Shown piece by piece: positions 25,532 to 33,673 of a DNA stretch of 64,000 bases. The position numbers and the translations under genes were made by a program. The notes below the pieces were generated by a model that saw only the letters and a list, made by a program, of their open reading frames with translations, did no database searches and was not told the DNA's origin. Each line of letters starts with the position of its first letter. The stretch's first letter is position 1. The DNA is taken from contig DATMGN010000056.1 in assembly GCA_035555435.1 (NCBI GenBank), positions 87,327-151,326 on the forward strand, read 5' to 3'. The DNA is from 73-13 sp035555435. GTDB taxonomy: Bacteria; Actinomycetota; Actinomycetes; Actinomycetales; Microbacteriaceae.

Positions 25532-26958
25532 TGCCCGGTCTCCGGGAGCTGGATGGACGACAGCTCGAAGTACTCGGCGTAGCCGTGCTCGCCGAGCTCG
25601 CGACCGACGCCGGACTGCTTGAAGCCGCCCATCGGCGCGAGATGGTTGAAGCCTGCGCCGTTCACGTCCACCTGACCGGTCTGCAGCCGGCTCGCGACGT
25701 CGACCGCCTGCTCGAGGTCCGAGCCCCACACGCCGCCCGCGAGACCGTACACGGTTGAGTTCGCGAGCGCGACCGCCTCGTCGACGGAGTCGTAGGCCTG
25801 GATCACGACGACCGGCCCGAAGATTTCCTCCGTCGCGATCCGCATGGTCGGCGCCACGTCGGCGAAGACCGTCGCGCGGGTGTAGAGTCCCGTCTCGCGG
25901 CCCTCGGGCTTGCCGGGTCCGCCGACGACGAGGCGGGCGCCCTCGGACTCGCCGAGGTCGATGTAGTCCTGGACCCGCTGCCACTGGGTCTCCGAGATGA
26001 GCGGTCCGAGTCGTGTCTCGATCGCGGGGACGAACTCGCGGCATAGCGCCTCGACGTCGGCCTGGAGTTCGCGCGGCACGATCATCCTCGTCCAGGCCGT
26101 GCAGGTCTGGCCGGAGTTGAGGAAGCCCTGCTGGAGGCTCTTGCGCACGGCGACTGGGAGATCCGCGTCGGGCAGGAGCACGCTCGCGGACTTGCCACCG
26201 AGCTCGAGCGACACGCGCTTGATCGTCGCCGCCGCGGCCGCGGCGACGTCCCGGCCGGCGGCGGTCGATCCCGTGAACGAGACCATGTCGACGTCGGGGT
26301 GCGCGGTCAGCGCGCGACCGACCGTCGTGCCGCGCCCCGGCACGACGTTGAGAACGCCAGCCGGCAAGCCGACGCGCTCCGCATAGTCCGCGAGGCGCAG
26401 GGAGGTCAGTGGCGCGAGCTCGCTCGGTTTGAGCACGACCGTGCACCCGGCGAGGAGCGCCGGCACGATCTTCGCGATCACCTGATGGAGGGGGTAGTTC
26501 CACGGCGTGATGGCGGCGACGACCCCGACGGGCGCGCGCCGCACGAGGGAGCTGCCGATCCGTGCGGGCTCGGCCGACGCGGTCTCCGCCGCGATCTGCT
26601 CGAAGGAGCGGGTGACGTTGATCGGCAGGCCCACCTGGACCGCCTTCGAGATCGCCGGGGGCGTCCCGACCTCGCGCGTGATCGTCTCGGCGAGGTCGTC
26701 ACGATCCGCCTCGAGCAGCTCGCGGATCCGCTGGATCAGCTCGATCCGCTCCTGCGCGCCGCGGGCGGCCCATGCCGGCTGCGCCCGCGAGGCCGCAGCG
26801 ACCGCGAGCTGCGCGTCGACCTCGTCCCCGAGGGCGATGCTCGCGAGGCGCTCGCCCGTGGCGGGGTCGGTGAGCACGACGGTCTCCGTGCCATGCGGCT
26901 CGACCCAGGCGCCGTCGATGAAGACGGACGACCGGTCCTGCACTGCGCTGTCGCTCAT
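25528..26958 (-). CDS. NAD(P)-dependent aldehyde dehydrogenase
   Basis: The 476-residue protein is a classical ALDH. It has ITPWNYPLHQ, the nucleotide-binding FTGSTAAGR, the general-base Glu in LELGGKS, and the catalytic Cys in NSGQTCTAW, followed by EEIFGPVV. It oxidises an aldehyde intermediate to an acid. A semialdehyde from ring cleavage or a benzaldehyde-type intermediate both fit the setting. It overlaps both neighbours by 4 nt. Confidence 0.93.
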   Translation of the reverse strand: MSDSAVQDRSSVFIDGAWVEPHGTETVVLTDPATGERLASIALGDEVDAQLAVAAASRAQPAWAARGAQERIELIQRIRELLEADRDDLAETITREVGTPPAISKAVQVGLPINVTRSFEQIAAETASAEPARIGSSLVRRAPVGVVAAITPWNYPLHQVIAKIVPALLAGCTVVLKPSELAPLTSLRLADYAERVGLPAGVLNVVPGRGTTVGRALTAHPDVDMVSFTGSTAAGRDVAAAAAATIKRVSLELGGKSASVLLPDADLPVAVRKSLQQGFLNSGQTCTAWTRMIVPRELQADVEALCREFVPAIETRLGPLISETQWQRVQDYIDLGESEGARLVVGGPGKPEGRETGLYTRATVFADVAPTMRIATEEIFGPVVVIQAYDSVDEAVALANSTVYGLAGGVWGSDLEQAVDVASRLQTGQVDVNGAGFNHLAPMGGFKQSGVGRELGEHGYAEYFELSSIQLPETGQ

Positions 26959-27791
26959 CCCACCGCCACCTCCCTGTCGGCCTCGTCGAGGAATCGCGAG
27001 GTCACCTCGTTGAACTCCTCGACCATCTCCCAGTTGGCGCCGTGCGTCGACCCGGGGCCGCGGAACTCGTGGTACCGGCTCGACGGGATCAGCTCTGCGA
27101 CCACCTGTCCGTAGCGAGCGGGGATGAGCAGGTCTTGCTCGCCCGCGGTGACGAGCACCGGCATCTCGAGGCCACCGAGCAGCGCGCGCGTGTCGTGCTT
27201 CTCATCCGCCCTGAGGTGCCCGAGCATGCCCGCGTTCGCCTGCAGGTGCGGGTTGTCGATGAAGCAGTGCGCGACCATGTCGCTCACCGTCCCCGGGGGC
27301 CGGCTCTCGAGATACTCCGGACTCAGCATCCACATGAGCACGGTCCGCAGCGTCTGGCGCAGGTCGCCATGCTCCATGGCGAATCGGGTCGTGCCGATGA
27401 AGGCCCGACGCAGCCACTCGTCGGCATATGCCCAGGTCGCATGGAGCTGCAGGCTGCGGGCAAGTCTCCCGTGCCGGATCCCGAACTGCTGCACGATGCA
27501 CGAGCCGAGCGAGTGGCCCGCGAGGTGCACGGGCCCGAGATCGAGGGCCTCCACGAGCTCGGCGACATCGTCGGCCATCGACTCGCTCGTGTACGACTCG
27601 ACGTCGAGGGCGACGGTCGACTGACCGGCGCCGCGCATGTCCACCGTGATGACGCGGTGCCGCTTGGCGTACTCCTCGACCTGGAGCCGCCAGAACCGCC
27701 GGTCGCAGCCCGTGCCTGCGACGAGCACGATCGGGGTGCCCTCACCGACCATCTCGTAGCCGAGACGGCGGCCGTCGGACAGCGTCATCAT
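26955..27791 (-). CDS. Alpha/beta-fold hydrolase (RutD-like context)
   Basis: The 278-residue protein has the hydrolase nucleophile elbow GHSLGS, the acid in GEQDLLIP and the base in GSTHGANW, with MRGAGQS between strands. Starting at ATG 27791 it overlaps the ridA-like stop by 4 nt. In Rut-type pathways a RutD hydrolase works with RutC (RidA); this gene pair mirrors that arrangement, but the substrate is unknown. Confidence 0.9.
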   Translation of the reverse strand: MMTLSDGRRLGYEMVGEGTPIVLVAGTGCDRRFWRLQVEEYAKRHRVITVDMRGAGQSTVALDVESYTSESMADDVAELVEALDLGPVHLAGHSLGSCIVQQFGIRHGRLARSLQLHATWAYADEWLRRAFIGTTRFAMEHGDLRQTLRTVLMWMLSPEYLESRPPGTVSDMVAHCFIDNPHLQANAGMLGHLRADEKHDTRALLGGLEMPVLVTAGEQDLLIPARYGQVVAELIPSSRYHEFRGPGSTHGANWEMVEEFNEVTSRFLDEADREVAVG

Positions 27792-28186
27792 TGCGCGATC
27801 ACCGCGAGGGCCTCGATCTCGATGAGCGCCTTCGACTCCACCAGGCCGCCGACCTGGTAGAGGGTGATCGCCGGGAAGTGGGAGCCGAACGCGGCCCCCC
27901 AGCCGGGTCCGAGCTCCCGCCGCGACTCGTTGTAGTTCGCGAGGTCGGTCACGAGGACCTGGAGCGAGATCACGTCGGTCGCCTTGCCGCCCGCCGCCTC
28001 GACGACGGCGACGACGTTCCGCAGCGCGGCGTCCCACTGGGCGACGAAGCCGTCGACGAACTCGAAGGTCTGCGGATCCCAGCCGAACTGCCCGGCCACA
28101 GCGAGCGTCCGACCTGATTCGGCCAGCGCCCCGTGCGACCATCCCGGCGGGCGCTTCCAGCCCTCTGGCAGAATATACGTGGTCAC
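27788..28186 (-). CDS. RidA/YjgF family protein (RutC-like)
   Basis: The 132-residue protein belongs to the RidA (YjgF/YER057c/UK114) superfamily, whose members deaminate reactive enamine/imine intermediates or hydrolyse enamides. Visible family features are LAVAGQFGWDP, NVVAVVEAAGG, VLVTDLANYNE and FPAITLYQVGGL. The catalytic Arg of canonical RidA, usually in an R-x-x-V/C context near the C-terminus, is not obvious, so this may be a variant subgroup. The start is GTG at 28186, preceded by GGGAG. Confidence 0.88.
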   Translation of the reverse strand: MTTYILPEGWKRPPGWSHGALAESGRTLAVAGQFGWDPQTFEFVDGFVAQWDAALRNVVAVVEAAGGKATDVISLQVLVTDLANYNESRRELGPGWGAAFGSHFPAITLYQVGGLVESKALIEIEALAVIAQ

Positions 28187-28233
28187 TTCGGCTCCCTTCG
28201 CGTTGCGCTTCGACTGACGGCGATCTTTCGAGA

Positions 28234-29292
28234 TCACCGGAACTTCGGCATCACTTCCGAGGACAGCAGCGCCATCGCGGACAGCGTGTCCTGGTGCTCC
28301 ATGGCCCCGAAGTTCACGGTGACCTCGTCGACGCCCACGTCCACGAGACGGCCGAGCTGCTGCGTCCAGGTGTCGGGCGTGCCGGCGATGACCATGACCG
28401 TCTCGCGCATCCGATCGTAGGTGTACTGCTCGCGGATCTTCGAGAAGTCGACGTGGCTGTCCAAGCGGTGGACGGTCGTCGAGTAGACGCTCGTGGCCGA
28501 GGTGAAGTAGTCGATGAACGCCTGCTCGGACTGCGCCTTGGCCGTCGCCTCGTCCTCGGTGCAGTTGGCGAGCACCGTGAGGGACACGGACTCCTCGGGG
28601 GTGTAGCCGATGGTGTTGCTGCGGTTGCGGAACGCCTGGCGGTACATCTCGATCCGGCGACTCAGCTTCTCGAGCGTGACGCCCGCGGTCCCGGTGAGCA
28701 GGCTCATCCCGAGATCGCCGGCGAGCTGGTGCGACTGCGGGCTGAGCGCCGCGTAGAACAGCTTCGGGTGCGGCTTCTGCAGCGGCTTCGGCTGGAAGTG
28801 GAGCGGCGGCACCGAGTAGTACTTGCCCTCCCAGGAGAACTCGCCCTCGGTCGTCCAGGCCTCGAGGATCAGCTTGATGCTCTCCTCCCAGCGCTCGTAG
28901 GTCTCGTCGGTCGGGATCCCGTAGGCATCGGACGCGGTCGTGGAGTTGCCGCGGCCAGTGCCGAACTGCATGCGCCCGCCGCTGAGGATGTCGAGCGAGG
29001 CGACCTGCTCGGCGACGAGCAGCGGCGGCCGCAGCGGCAGGACCGAGACGGCGGTGCGGATCGTCAGCCGCTTCGTGTTCCGGGCGGCGTAGGCGTAGAG
29101 GAGCTCGGGGGTGGGGATCGTGGCGATCGGCGGGATGTCGCCGACCTGGGGCCAGAAGTGCTGCTCGGAGCACCCGAAGGCGTCGAAGCCGAGCTCCTCG
29201 GCCGCGTCGATGAGCTCGACGGCCTCGTTGTAGAGCTGGTGCACGCTGACGCCACGGCGGGCGGTCCCCTCGATGAGCAATGTGAACTTCAT
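28234..29292 (-). CDS. LLM-class flavin-dependent monooxygenase (RutA/luciferase-like)
   Basis: The 352-residue protein is a bacterial-luciferase-fold TIM barrel, with MKFTLLIEGTARRG at the N-terminus, FGCSEQHFWP, LSGGRMQFGTGRGNS and GTAGVTLEKLSRR. Such enzymes use reduced FMN supplied by a separate reductase, and one is encoded divergently at 29434. The ATG at 29292 is chosen for AAGGAG upstream, against an in-frame start at 29340. It heads the six-gene operon down to 23317. It probably opens or hydroxylates a ring, but that is inference. Confidence 0.9.
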   Translation of the reverse strand: MKFTLLIEGTARRGVSVHQLYNEAVELIDAAEELGFDAFGCSEQHFWPQVGDIPPIATIPTPELLYAYAARNTKRLTIRTAVSVLPLRPPLLVAEQVASLDILSGGRMQFGTGRGNSTTASDAYGIPTDETYERWEESIKLILEAWTTEGEFSWEGKYYSVPPLHFQPKPLQKPHPKLFYAALSPQSHQLAGDLGMSLLTGTAGVTLEKLSRRIEMYRQAFRNRSNTIGYTPEESVSLTVLANCTEDEATAKAQSEQAFIDYFTSATSVYSTTVHRLDSHVDFSKIREQYTYDRMRETVMVIAGTPDTWTQQLGRLVDVGVDEVTVNFGAMEHQDTLSAMALLSSEVMPKFR

Positions 29293-29354
29293 GCTGCCGA
29301 ACTCCTTACCCGTGCCGTTCTCGTTCGTGAAGGGTGGCACAATCTGAATTGACA

Positions 29355-29370
29355 GTCAAACGTTTGTTTG
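29355..29370. promoter_or_regulatory. TetR-type operator, site 1
   Basis: GTCAAACGTTTGTTTG contains the 10-bp palindrome CAAACGTTTG plus an extra GTTTG half site. It lies between the divergent monooxygenase operon and the flavin reductase. The same 16 bp recur at 43994-44009 and 51579-51594. The likely ligand is the TetR protein encoded at 30046. Confidence 0.78.
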
Positions 29371-29433
29371 CCTGAGCGTTATCAACCTAACGGTAGTTTG
29401 ACAAATGCGCAAACCGGAGGGATACTGTGCGGC

Positions 29434-29946
29434 ATGGCATTCGTCGATCAACCTGATGCCCCCCGAGCCTTCCGAGACGCACTCGGCCTCTACGCCTCGG
29501 GGCTCACGATCGTCACGGGCATCGACGCGGCCGACGAGCCCGTCGGCTTCACCTGCCAGTCGTTCTACAGCGTCTCGCTCGACCCTCCGCTCGTCTCGCT
29601 CAGCGTGATGCGCACGTCCACGAGCTATCCCCGGCTGCGCCGGCGCAAGTCGTTCGGCATCGACGTGCTCGCGCACGATCAGGCCGAGCTCGCGACGCAG
29701 TTCGCGCGATCCGGGGCCGACAAATGGGCGGGGGTGACCTGGTCGCCCTCTCGGTTCGGCAACCCCCGGATCAGCGGATCGTTGCTGCACCTCGACTGCG
29801 TCCTCCACGCCGAGCACGAGGCGGGCGATCATCTGATCGTCATCGGCGAGGTGCTCGACCTCGAGACCGCGGATGAGCCCGGCGAACCGCTCGTCTTCTA
29901 CCAGGGCCGGTTCCAGCGCCTCGGCCCCGAGGCCGCACTCGCCTAG
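29434..29946 (+). CDS. Flavin reductase (HpaC/RutF-like)
   Basis: The 170-residue protein belongs to the flavin reductase family that supplies FMNH2/FADH2 to two-component monooxygenases. AFRDALGLYASGLTIVTG, GFTCQSFYSVSLDPPLVSLSV and the final VFYQGRFQRL are typical. The ATG at 29434 has GGAGG upstream at somewhat long spacing. Its position opposite the LLM monooxygenase strongly suggests it is that enzyme's partner. Confidence 0.92.
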   Translation: MAFVDQPDAPRAFRDALGLYASGLTIVTGIDAADEPVGFTCQSFYSVSLDPPLVSLSVMRTSTSYPRLRRRKSFGIDVLAHDQAELATQFARSGADKWAGVTWSPSRFGNPRISGSLLHLDCVLHAEHEAGDHLIVIGEVLDLETADEPGEPLVFYQGRFQRLGPEAALA

Positions 29947-30045
29947 CTCGCGCTCTTGCCCTTCCGCCCGGCGGCCACAGTAGAGTTCCAACGGCTGCAC
30001 GGCCGATCGAAGCTGCGATCGCCGGAGGACGGACTTGGAGAGCGA

Positions 30046-30639
30046 ATGGCGCAGACGCGGAAACCGAAGGAGCGCTATGCGGAGCTGCTCGACGTCGCCG
30101 GCGGGATCTTCGCGGCCAAAGGGTTCCAATCCGCAACGCTGCAGGACATCGCCGACGAGCTCGGCATGCTCAAGGGGAGCCTGTACTACTACATCAAGGG
30201 CAAGGACGATCTGCTCTACGAGGTCATCGAGAGCATGCTCGACGCGATGCTGCCGCAGATCGAGGAGTGGCGCAGCCACAGCGGTCCGGCGCTCGACGCG
30301 CTGCGCGACTTCATCGGCAGCTATGTGCAGCACGCCATCCAGAACCGGCGCACGATCATCCTCCTGACGAATGAGGTCGACAACCTCTCGACCGATCGCA
30401 GGGAGGCGATCGTGCGCAAGCAACGCTCCTACATCGACATCGTCCTGAACCTCATCAAGCAGGGTCAGCAGGAGGGCTCGATGAACCCGGACCTCGACCC
30501 GATGGTCGCAACCCGGGCGATCTTCGGCATGGCGACCTCGATCGCACTCTGGGCGAAGCCTGAAGGGCATCTGAGCACGAGCGATATCGCGGGCATCGTG
30601 ACACAGATGGCGGGAAACGCGATGCTCCCGGCGACCTAG
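30046..30639 (+). CDS. TetR/AcrR family transcriptional regulator
   Basis: The 197-residue protein has an N-terminal TetR helix-turn-helix: LLDVAGGIFAAKGFQSATLQDIADELGMLKGSLYYYIKGKDDLLYEVI. A helical ligand-binding domain follows. The ATG at 30046 has GGAG 6 nt before it. It lies downstream of the flavin reductase and near operator site 1, so it is the natural candidate repressor of the three-site regulon. Its stop codon spans the left junction of the IS element: TA belongs to the target and the final G to the insertion. Confidence 0.93.
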   Translation: MAQTRKPKERYAELLDVAGGIFAAKGFQSATLQDIADELGMLKGSLYYYIKGKDDLLYEVIESMLDAMLPQIEEWRSHSGPALDALRDFIGSYVQHAIQNRRTIILLTNEVDNLSTDRREAIVRKQRSYIDIVLNLIKQGQQEGSMNPDLDPMVATRAIFGMATSIALWAKPEGHLSTSDIAGIVTQMAGNAMLPAT

Positions 30640-31358
30640 GGTGTGTCTCCTAACTGTTGGTCAGGTTGGCTGGATCGTGATCGTATGTCTCGGTTCCAGT
30701 TGCTGTCGGATGCTCAGTTGTCGCTGATCGGGCCGTCGTTGCCGTCGAGTGCGGGCAAGTCGGGACGTCCGTTCTCTGACGCGCGCACGAGGGTCGAGGG
30801 GATCGTCTATCGGTATCGAACAGGGATCGCCTGGCGTGACCTGCCTGGCGTGTTTGGCCGGTGGCAGACGGTCTGGAAGTGGCATCGGCGCCTGGCCGGT
30901 GACGGCACCTGGGATCGGGTGTTGTCGACGTTGACAGCGCAAGCGGACGCGTCGGGCCGGCTGGATTGGTCGGTCTCGGTGGACTCGACGATCGCTCGCG
31001 CGCACCAGCACGCCACGAACGTCACGCGCCTCACAGGGGGCTTCATCGAACTACAAGAATCCGCTGACCGAGCCGCCTGATCACGCGTTCGGCCGCTCCA
31101 GGGGCGGCTTGTCGACGAAGATCCATCACCTCGTGGACGGTCACGGCCTGCCGTTGGTGATCGCGGTCGCGCCCGGGCAGTCCCGTGGCTTACGACCGGA
31201 ACGACTACCGAGGTCGCAACGTCATCGAGCGAGGCTTCTGCCACCTCAAGCAATGGCGGGGCCTGGCCACTCGCTACGACAAACTCGTGATCGTCTACTG
31301 AGCCGCCGCCGTCCTCAACGCCGTCATCGCATGGACACAACGATTAGGAGACACACTC
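30639..31358 (+). mobile_element. Degenerate IS5-superfamily insertion sequence
   Basis: The 720-bp element has inverted ends sharing GTGTGTCTCCTAA (30641-30653 and 31344-31356) and is flanked by a TA duplication (30637-30638 and 31359-31360). It carries a damaged IS5-type transposase. Removing the element restores CTAA at the insertion site, a YTAR-like target often seen for IS5 relatives. Confidence 0.85.
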
Positions 31359-31361
31359 TAA
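30685..31361 (+). pseudogene. IS5-family transposase remnant
   Basis: The N-terminal part (MSRFQLLSDAQ to VSVDSTIARAHQHATN) is intact and contains the first catalytic Asp. Near 31050-31080 homology shifts frame into DHAFGRSRGGLSTKIHHLVDGHG. At about 31185-31195 the middle of the gene, including the second Asp region, is deleted, joining APGQS directly to YDRNDYRGRNVIERGF. A TGA at 31299 interrupts the tail, whose original end RLGDTL runs through the right inverted repeat. Three lesions make autonomous transposition unlikely. The frame step alone could have been programmed. Confidence 0.85.
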
Positions 31362-31374
31362 ACCCCGCCGTACA

Positions 31375-32325
31375 TCACGACAGAATGCGGATCGGCTCGC
31401 CTGCACGCCAGGCGAGGATGTCCTCGACGGCCTGGCGATAGACCACACGATAGTTGCGTGCGCCGACATAGCCCATGTGCGGGCTGAGCAGAGTGTTCGG
31501 GGTGCGTCTCAGGGGATGATCCGCCGGCAGCGGCTCCGTATCGTAGACGTCGAGGCCAGCTCCCGCGATCGTGCCCGCACTCAACGCGTCGATGAGCGCG
31601 GGCTCATCGACGATCGGTCCCCGCGAGGTGTTGACGAGATACCCATGCGAGCCGAGCAGCGCGAGCTCGCGCGCTCCTACCAGGCCTCGCGTGGCGGGTG
31701 AGAAGCGCACATGCACGGACACGACATCGCTGCGTTCGAAAAGCTCGTCGAACCCAACCGCCTCGGCGCCGACCGCAACGGCTCGGGCCGCATCGAGGCT
31801 GGGGCTCCAGGCGAGGACGTGCATGCCGAAGGCGTTCGCGAACCGGGCGATCCGCGCACCGAGATTGCCGAGACCCAGGACTCCGAGGATGCTGCCATCC
31901 AGCTCGAGCGGCACGCCGACCTGCCACCGTCCGGCGCGGACCGCCGCATCCTCGCCGAGGAGGTTCCGGCGGACCGCCATGACGAGCCCCCAGGCGAGCT
32001 CCGCAGTCGGGACCGAGTCGAGTTCAGTGCCACTGACGACGATGCCGAGCTCCGCCGCCGCCGCAAGATCGATCGCCGCGTTGCGCAGGCCCGAGGTCAC
32101 GATCAGCCGGAGGCGGGGGAGTCGCATGAGCAGCTCGACCGTCATCGGAGTGCGCTCGCGCATGAGCACGAGCACGTCGAAGTCCTCAAGCCGCGCGATG
32201 AGCGAGTCCGCGTCCGCGAGGTGGTCGTCGAAGACGACCACCTCGGTATCCTCGCCGAGCGCTGACCAGTCGGCGCAGGTCAGTGCCGCCTTCTGGTAAT
32301 CGTCGAGCACCGCGACGCGGATCAC
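31375..32325 (-). CDS. D-isomer-specific 2-hydroxyacid dehydrogenase family protein
   Basis: The 316-residue protein has the D-2-hydroxyacid dehydrogenase layout. The Rossmann loop GVLGLGNLGARIARFANAFGM is followed by SDVVSVHVRFSPATRGLVG, NTSRGPIVDEPALIDAL with the substrate-binding Arg, and a C-terminal catalytic His in LSPHMGYVG. It is convergent with tetR and its stop lies 17 nt from the IS right end. It could reduce or oxidise a 2-oxo/2-hydroxy acid in the pathway, though family substrates are diverse. Confidence 0.9.
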   Translation of the reverse strand: MIRVAVLDDYQKAALTCADWSALGEDTEVVVFDDHLADADSLIARLEDFDVLVLMRERTPMTVELLMRLPRLRLIVTSGLRNAAIDLAAAAELGIVVSGTELDSVPTAELAWGLVMAVRRNLLGEDAAVRAGRWQVGVPLELDGSILGVLGLGNLGARIARFANAFGMHVLAWSPSLDAARAVAVGAEAVGFDELFERSDVVSVHVRFSPATRGLVGARELALLGSHGYLVNTSRGPIVDEPALIDALSAGTIAGAGLDVYDTEPLPADHPLRRTPNTLLSPHMGYVGARNYRVVYRQAVEDILAWRAGEPIRILS

Positions 32326-32419
32326 TGGATCACCGTATCCTTCCGACTCGTCTCGCCGGGCGCGTCGTCGACTAGGGCGAGGAGCAGCGCAGGCAGGTCC
32401 CGCTCTGGGCCGAACGGAA

Positions 32420-32456
32420 CCCGGTAGGCGGAGGTGACGGCACCCCGCCTACCGGG
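32420..32456 (-). terminator. Terminator of the cat operon
   Basis: A perfect 12-bp stem (32420-32431 with 32445-32456, arm CCCGGTAGGCGG) and a 13-nt loop lie 10 nt beyond the catA stop on the minus strand, followed by TTCCGTT. Confidence 0.8.
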
Positions 32457-32465
32457 CAGCTGCGG

Positions 32466-33335
32466 CTACTCGGGGTCCAAGACGAAGTCGTAGACGACGA
32501 CTTCTCCCTCGCCGTCGGCGCGGGGTTGCGGGTCGAGCATGAGCTCGGGCTTGACGGCGGATGCGATGTCATCGCCGTTGTGCGGGTCGCCGGGGAAGTA
32601 GAGCTGGGTCGTGATGAGTTCGTACCCCGGTGCGGAGACCTTAAGGTGCAGGTGCGCGGGGCGCCAGGCGTGCCATCCGGCAGCCTCGATCAGTACTCCG
32701 CAGGCGCCCTCGGTCGGGATCTGGTACGGCGCGGGCCTGACCGTGTTGAATGCGTACTTGCCCGTGTCGTTCGCGATGAACACGCCCCGAAGGTTCCATT
32801 CGGGAAGCCCCGGGGCGAACTGCGAGTAGAAGCCGAGATCGTCGGCATGCCACAGTTCGATGCGAGCGCCCGGGAGCGGCGTGCCGTCGACGGCGCGGAC
32901 CTGTCCCGAGAAGAGCAGAGGCTCACCGGGTTCGTTCTCGCGCATCGAGATCGTGCCGTCCCACGCGTGCAGCGGAGCCTCGGGGACGTAGTACGGCCCC
33001 TCGATCGTCCCTTTGCTGCCCTTGCGGTGCTCACTCGCGACTTCTTCGACGGAGTGCTCCAGCCACACGTCGAGGAACAGTGGCCACTCACCGTCCTCAC
33101 CGACCTTGATGAGCCACGCCTTGAGTGCATTGTATTCCGGATATGTGAGCTTCTCCTCGACGATGACGTCGTTGAGCGCCTGGATCGCGCGTCCGGCGAG
33201 GCGGCTCACGCGCGCATGGTCGACCGCCGCACCGCGAGACGCAGTACGCGACCGCTCGAGGAAGTACTCCGTCGCGTTCGCGCCAGACTCGGCCGCCTTT
33301 GCGGTCGTCTCGGCCTGAAAACTGGCGTCAGTCAT
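32466..33335 (-). CDS. catA: Catechol 1,2-dioxygenase (intradiol, Fe(III))
   Basis: This enzyme cleaves catechol between the hydroxyls to cis,cis-muconate. The 289-residue protein has an N-terminal helical linker domain. The iron ligands are visible as Tyr in GPYYVPEAP, Tyr in APYQIPTEG, and two His in RPAHLHLKV, plus ELWHADDLGFYSQF. The ATG at 33335 follows AAAGGAG by 8 nt. It ends the lysR-catB-catC-catA operon. A hydroxyquinol or chlorocatechol preference cannot be excluded by eye. Confidence 0.93.
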   Translation of the reverse strand: MTDASFQAETTAKAAESGANATEYFLERSRTASRGAAVDHARVSRLAGRAIQALNDVIVEEKLTYPEYNALKAWLIKVGEDGEWPLFLDVWLEHSVEEVASEHRKGSKGTIEGPYYVPEAPLHAWDGTISMRENEPGEPLLFSGQVRAVDGTPLPGARIELWHADDLGFYSQFAPGLPEWNLRGVFIANDTGKYAFNTVRPAPYQIPTEGACGVLIEAAGWHAWRPAHLHLKVSAPGYELITTQLYFPGDPHNGDDIASAVKPELMLDPQPRADGEGEVVVYDFVLDPE

Positions 33336-33355
33336 GATTAGTGCTCCTTTACGCT

Positions 33356-33673
33356 TCATTCAATGTGAACGTGGCCCGAGCCGGGCACGTCGATTCGGGA
33401 CGGGTGAGCGGCGAGCGGGATGACCGTGATCGCCATGTAGGGGAAGAGCGGGAGGCCGCTGAGGATCTCGTGCAGCTCGTCGTTCCCCGCGACGTCGAAG
33501 ACCGAGTAGTTCGCGTACTCTCCGACGACCCGCCACAGCTCGCGCCATCGCCCGTCGCGCTGGAGCGCCTGCGAGTACGACTTCTCGCGCTGCTTCACGT
33601 CCTCGGCTTCGGCCGCGGACAGGTCTGCCGGGAGGTGCACGTCCATACGGACCAGATAGAGCACCTGGGTCAT
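33356..33673 (-). CDS. catC: Muconolactone delta-isomerase
   Basis: This small enzyme isomerises muconolactone to beta-ketoadipate enol-lactone. The 105-residue protein matches family size, with VLYLVRMDVHLPADL at the start and GRWRELWRVVGEYANYSVFDV in the middle. Its start overlaps catB by 4 nt, and catA follows 20 nt later. Confidence 0.95.
   Translation of the reverse strand: MTQVLYLVRMDVHLPADLSAAEAEDVKQREKSYSQALQRDGRWRELWRVVGEYANYSVFDVAGNDELHEILSGLPLFPYMAITVIPLAAHPSRIDVPGSGHVHIE

Noticed and set aside
23317..29946. Genuine Rut uracil pathway
   Set aside because: No RutB (isochorismatase-type) or RutE (nitroreductase-type) protein is present, and unrelated ALDH, amidohydrolase-2 and CoA-ligase genes are in the operon. 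Only similarity of composition is claimed.
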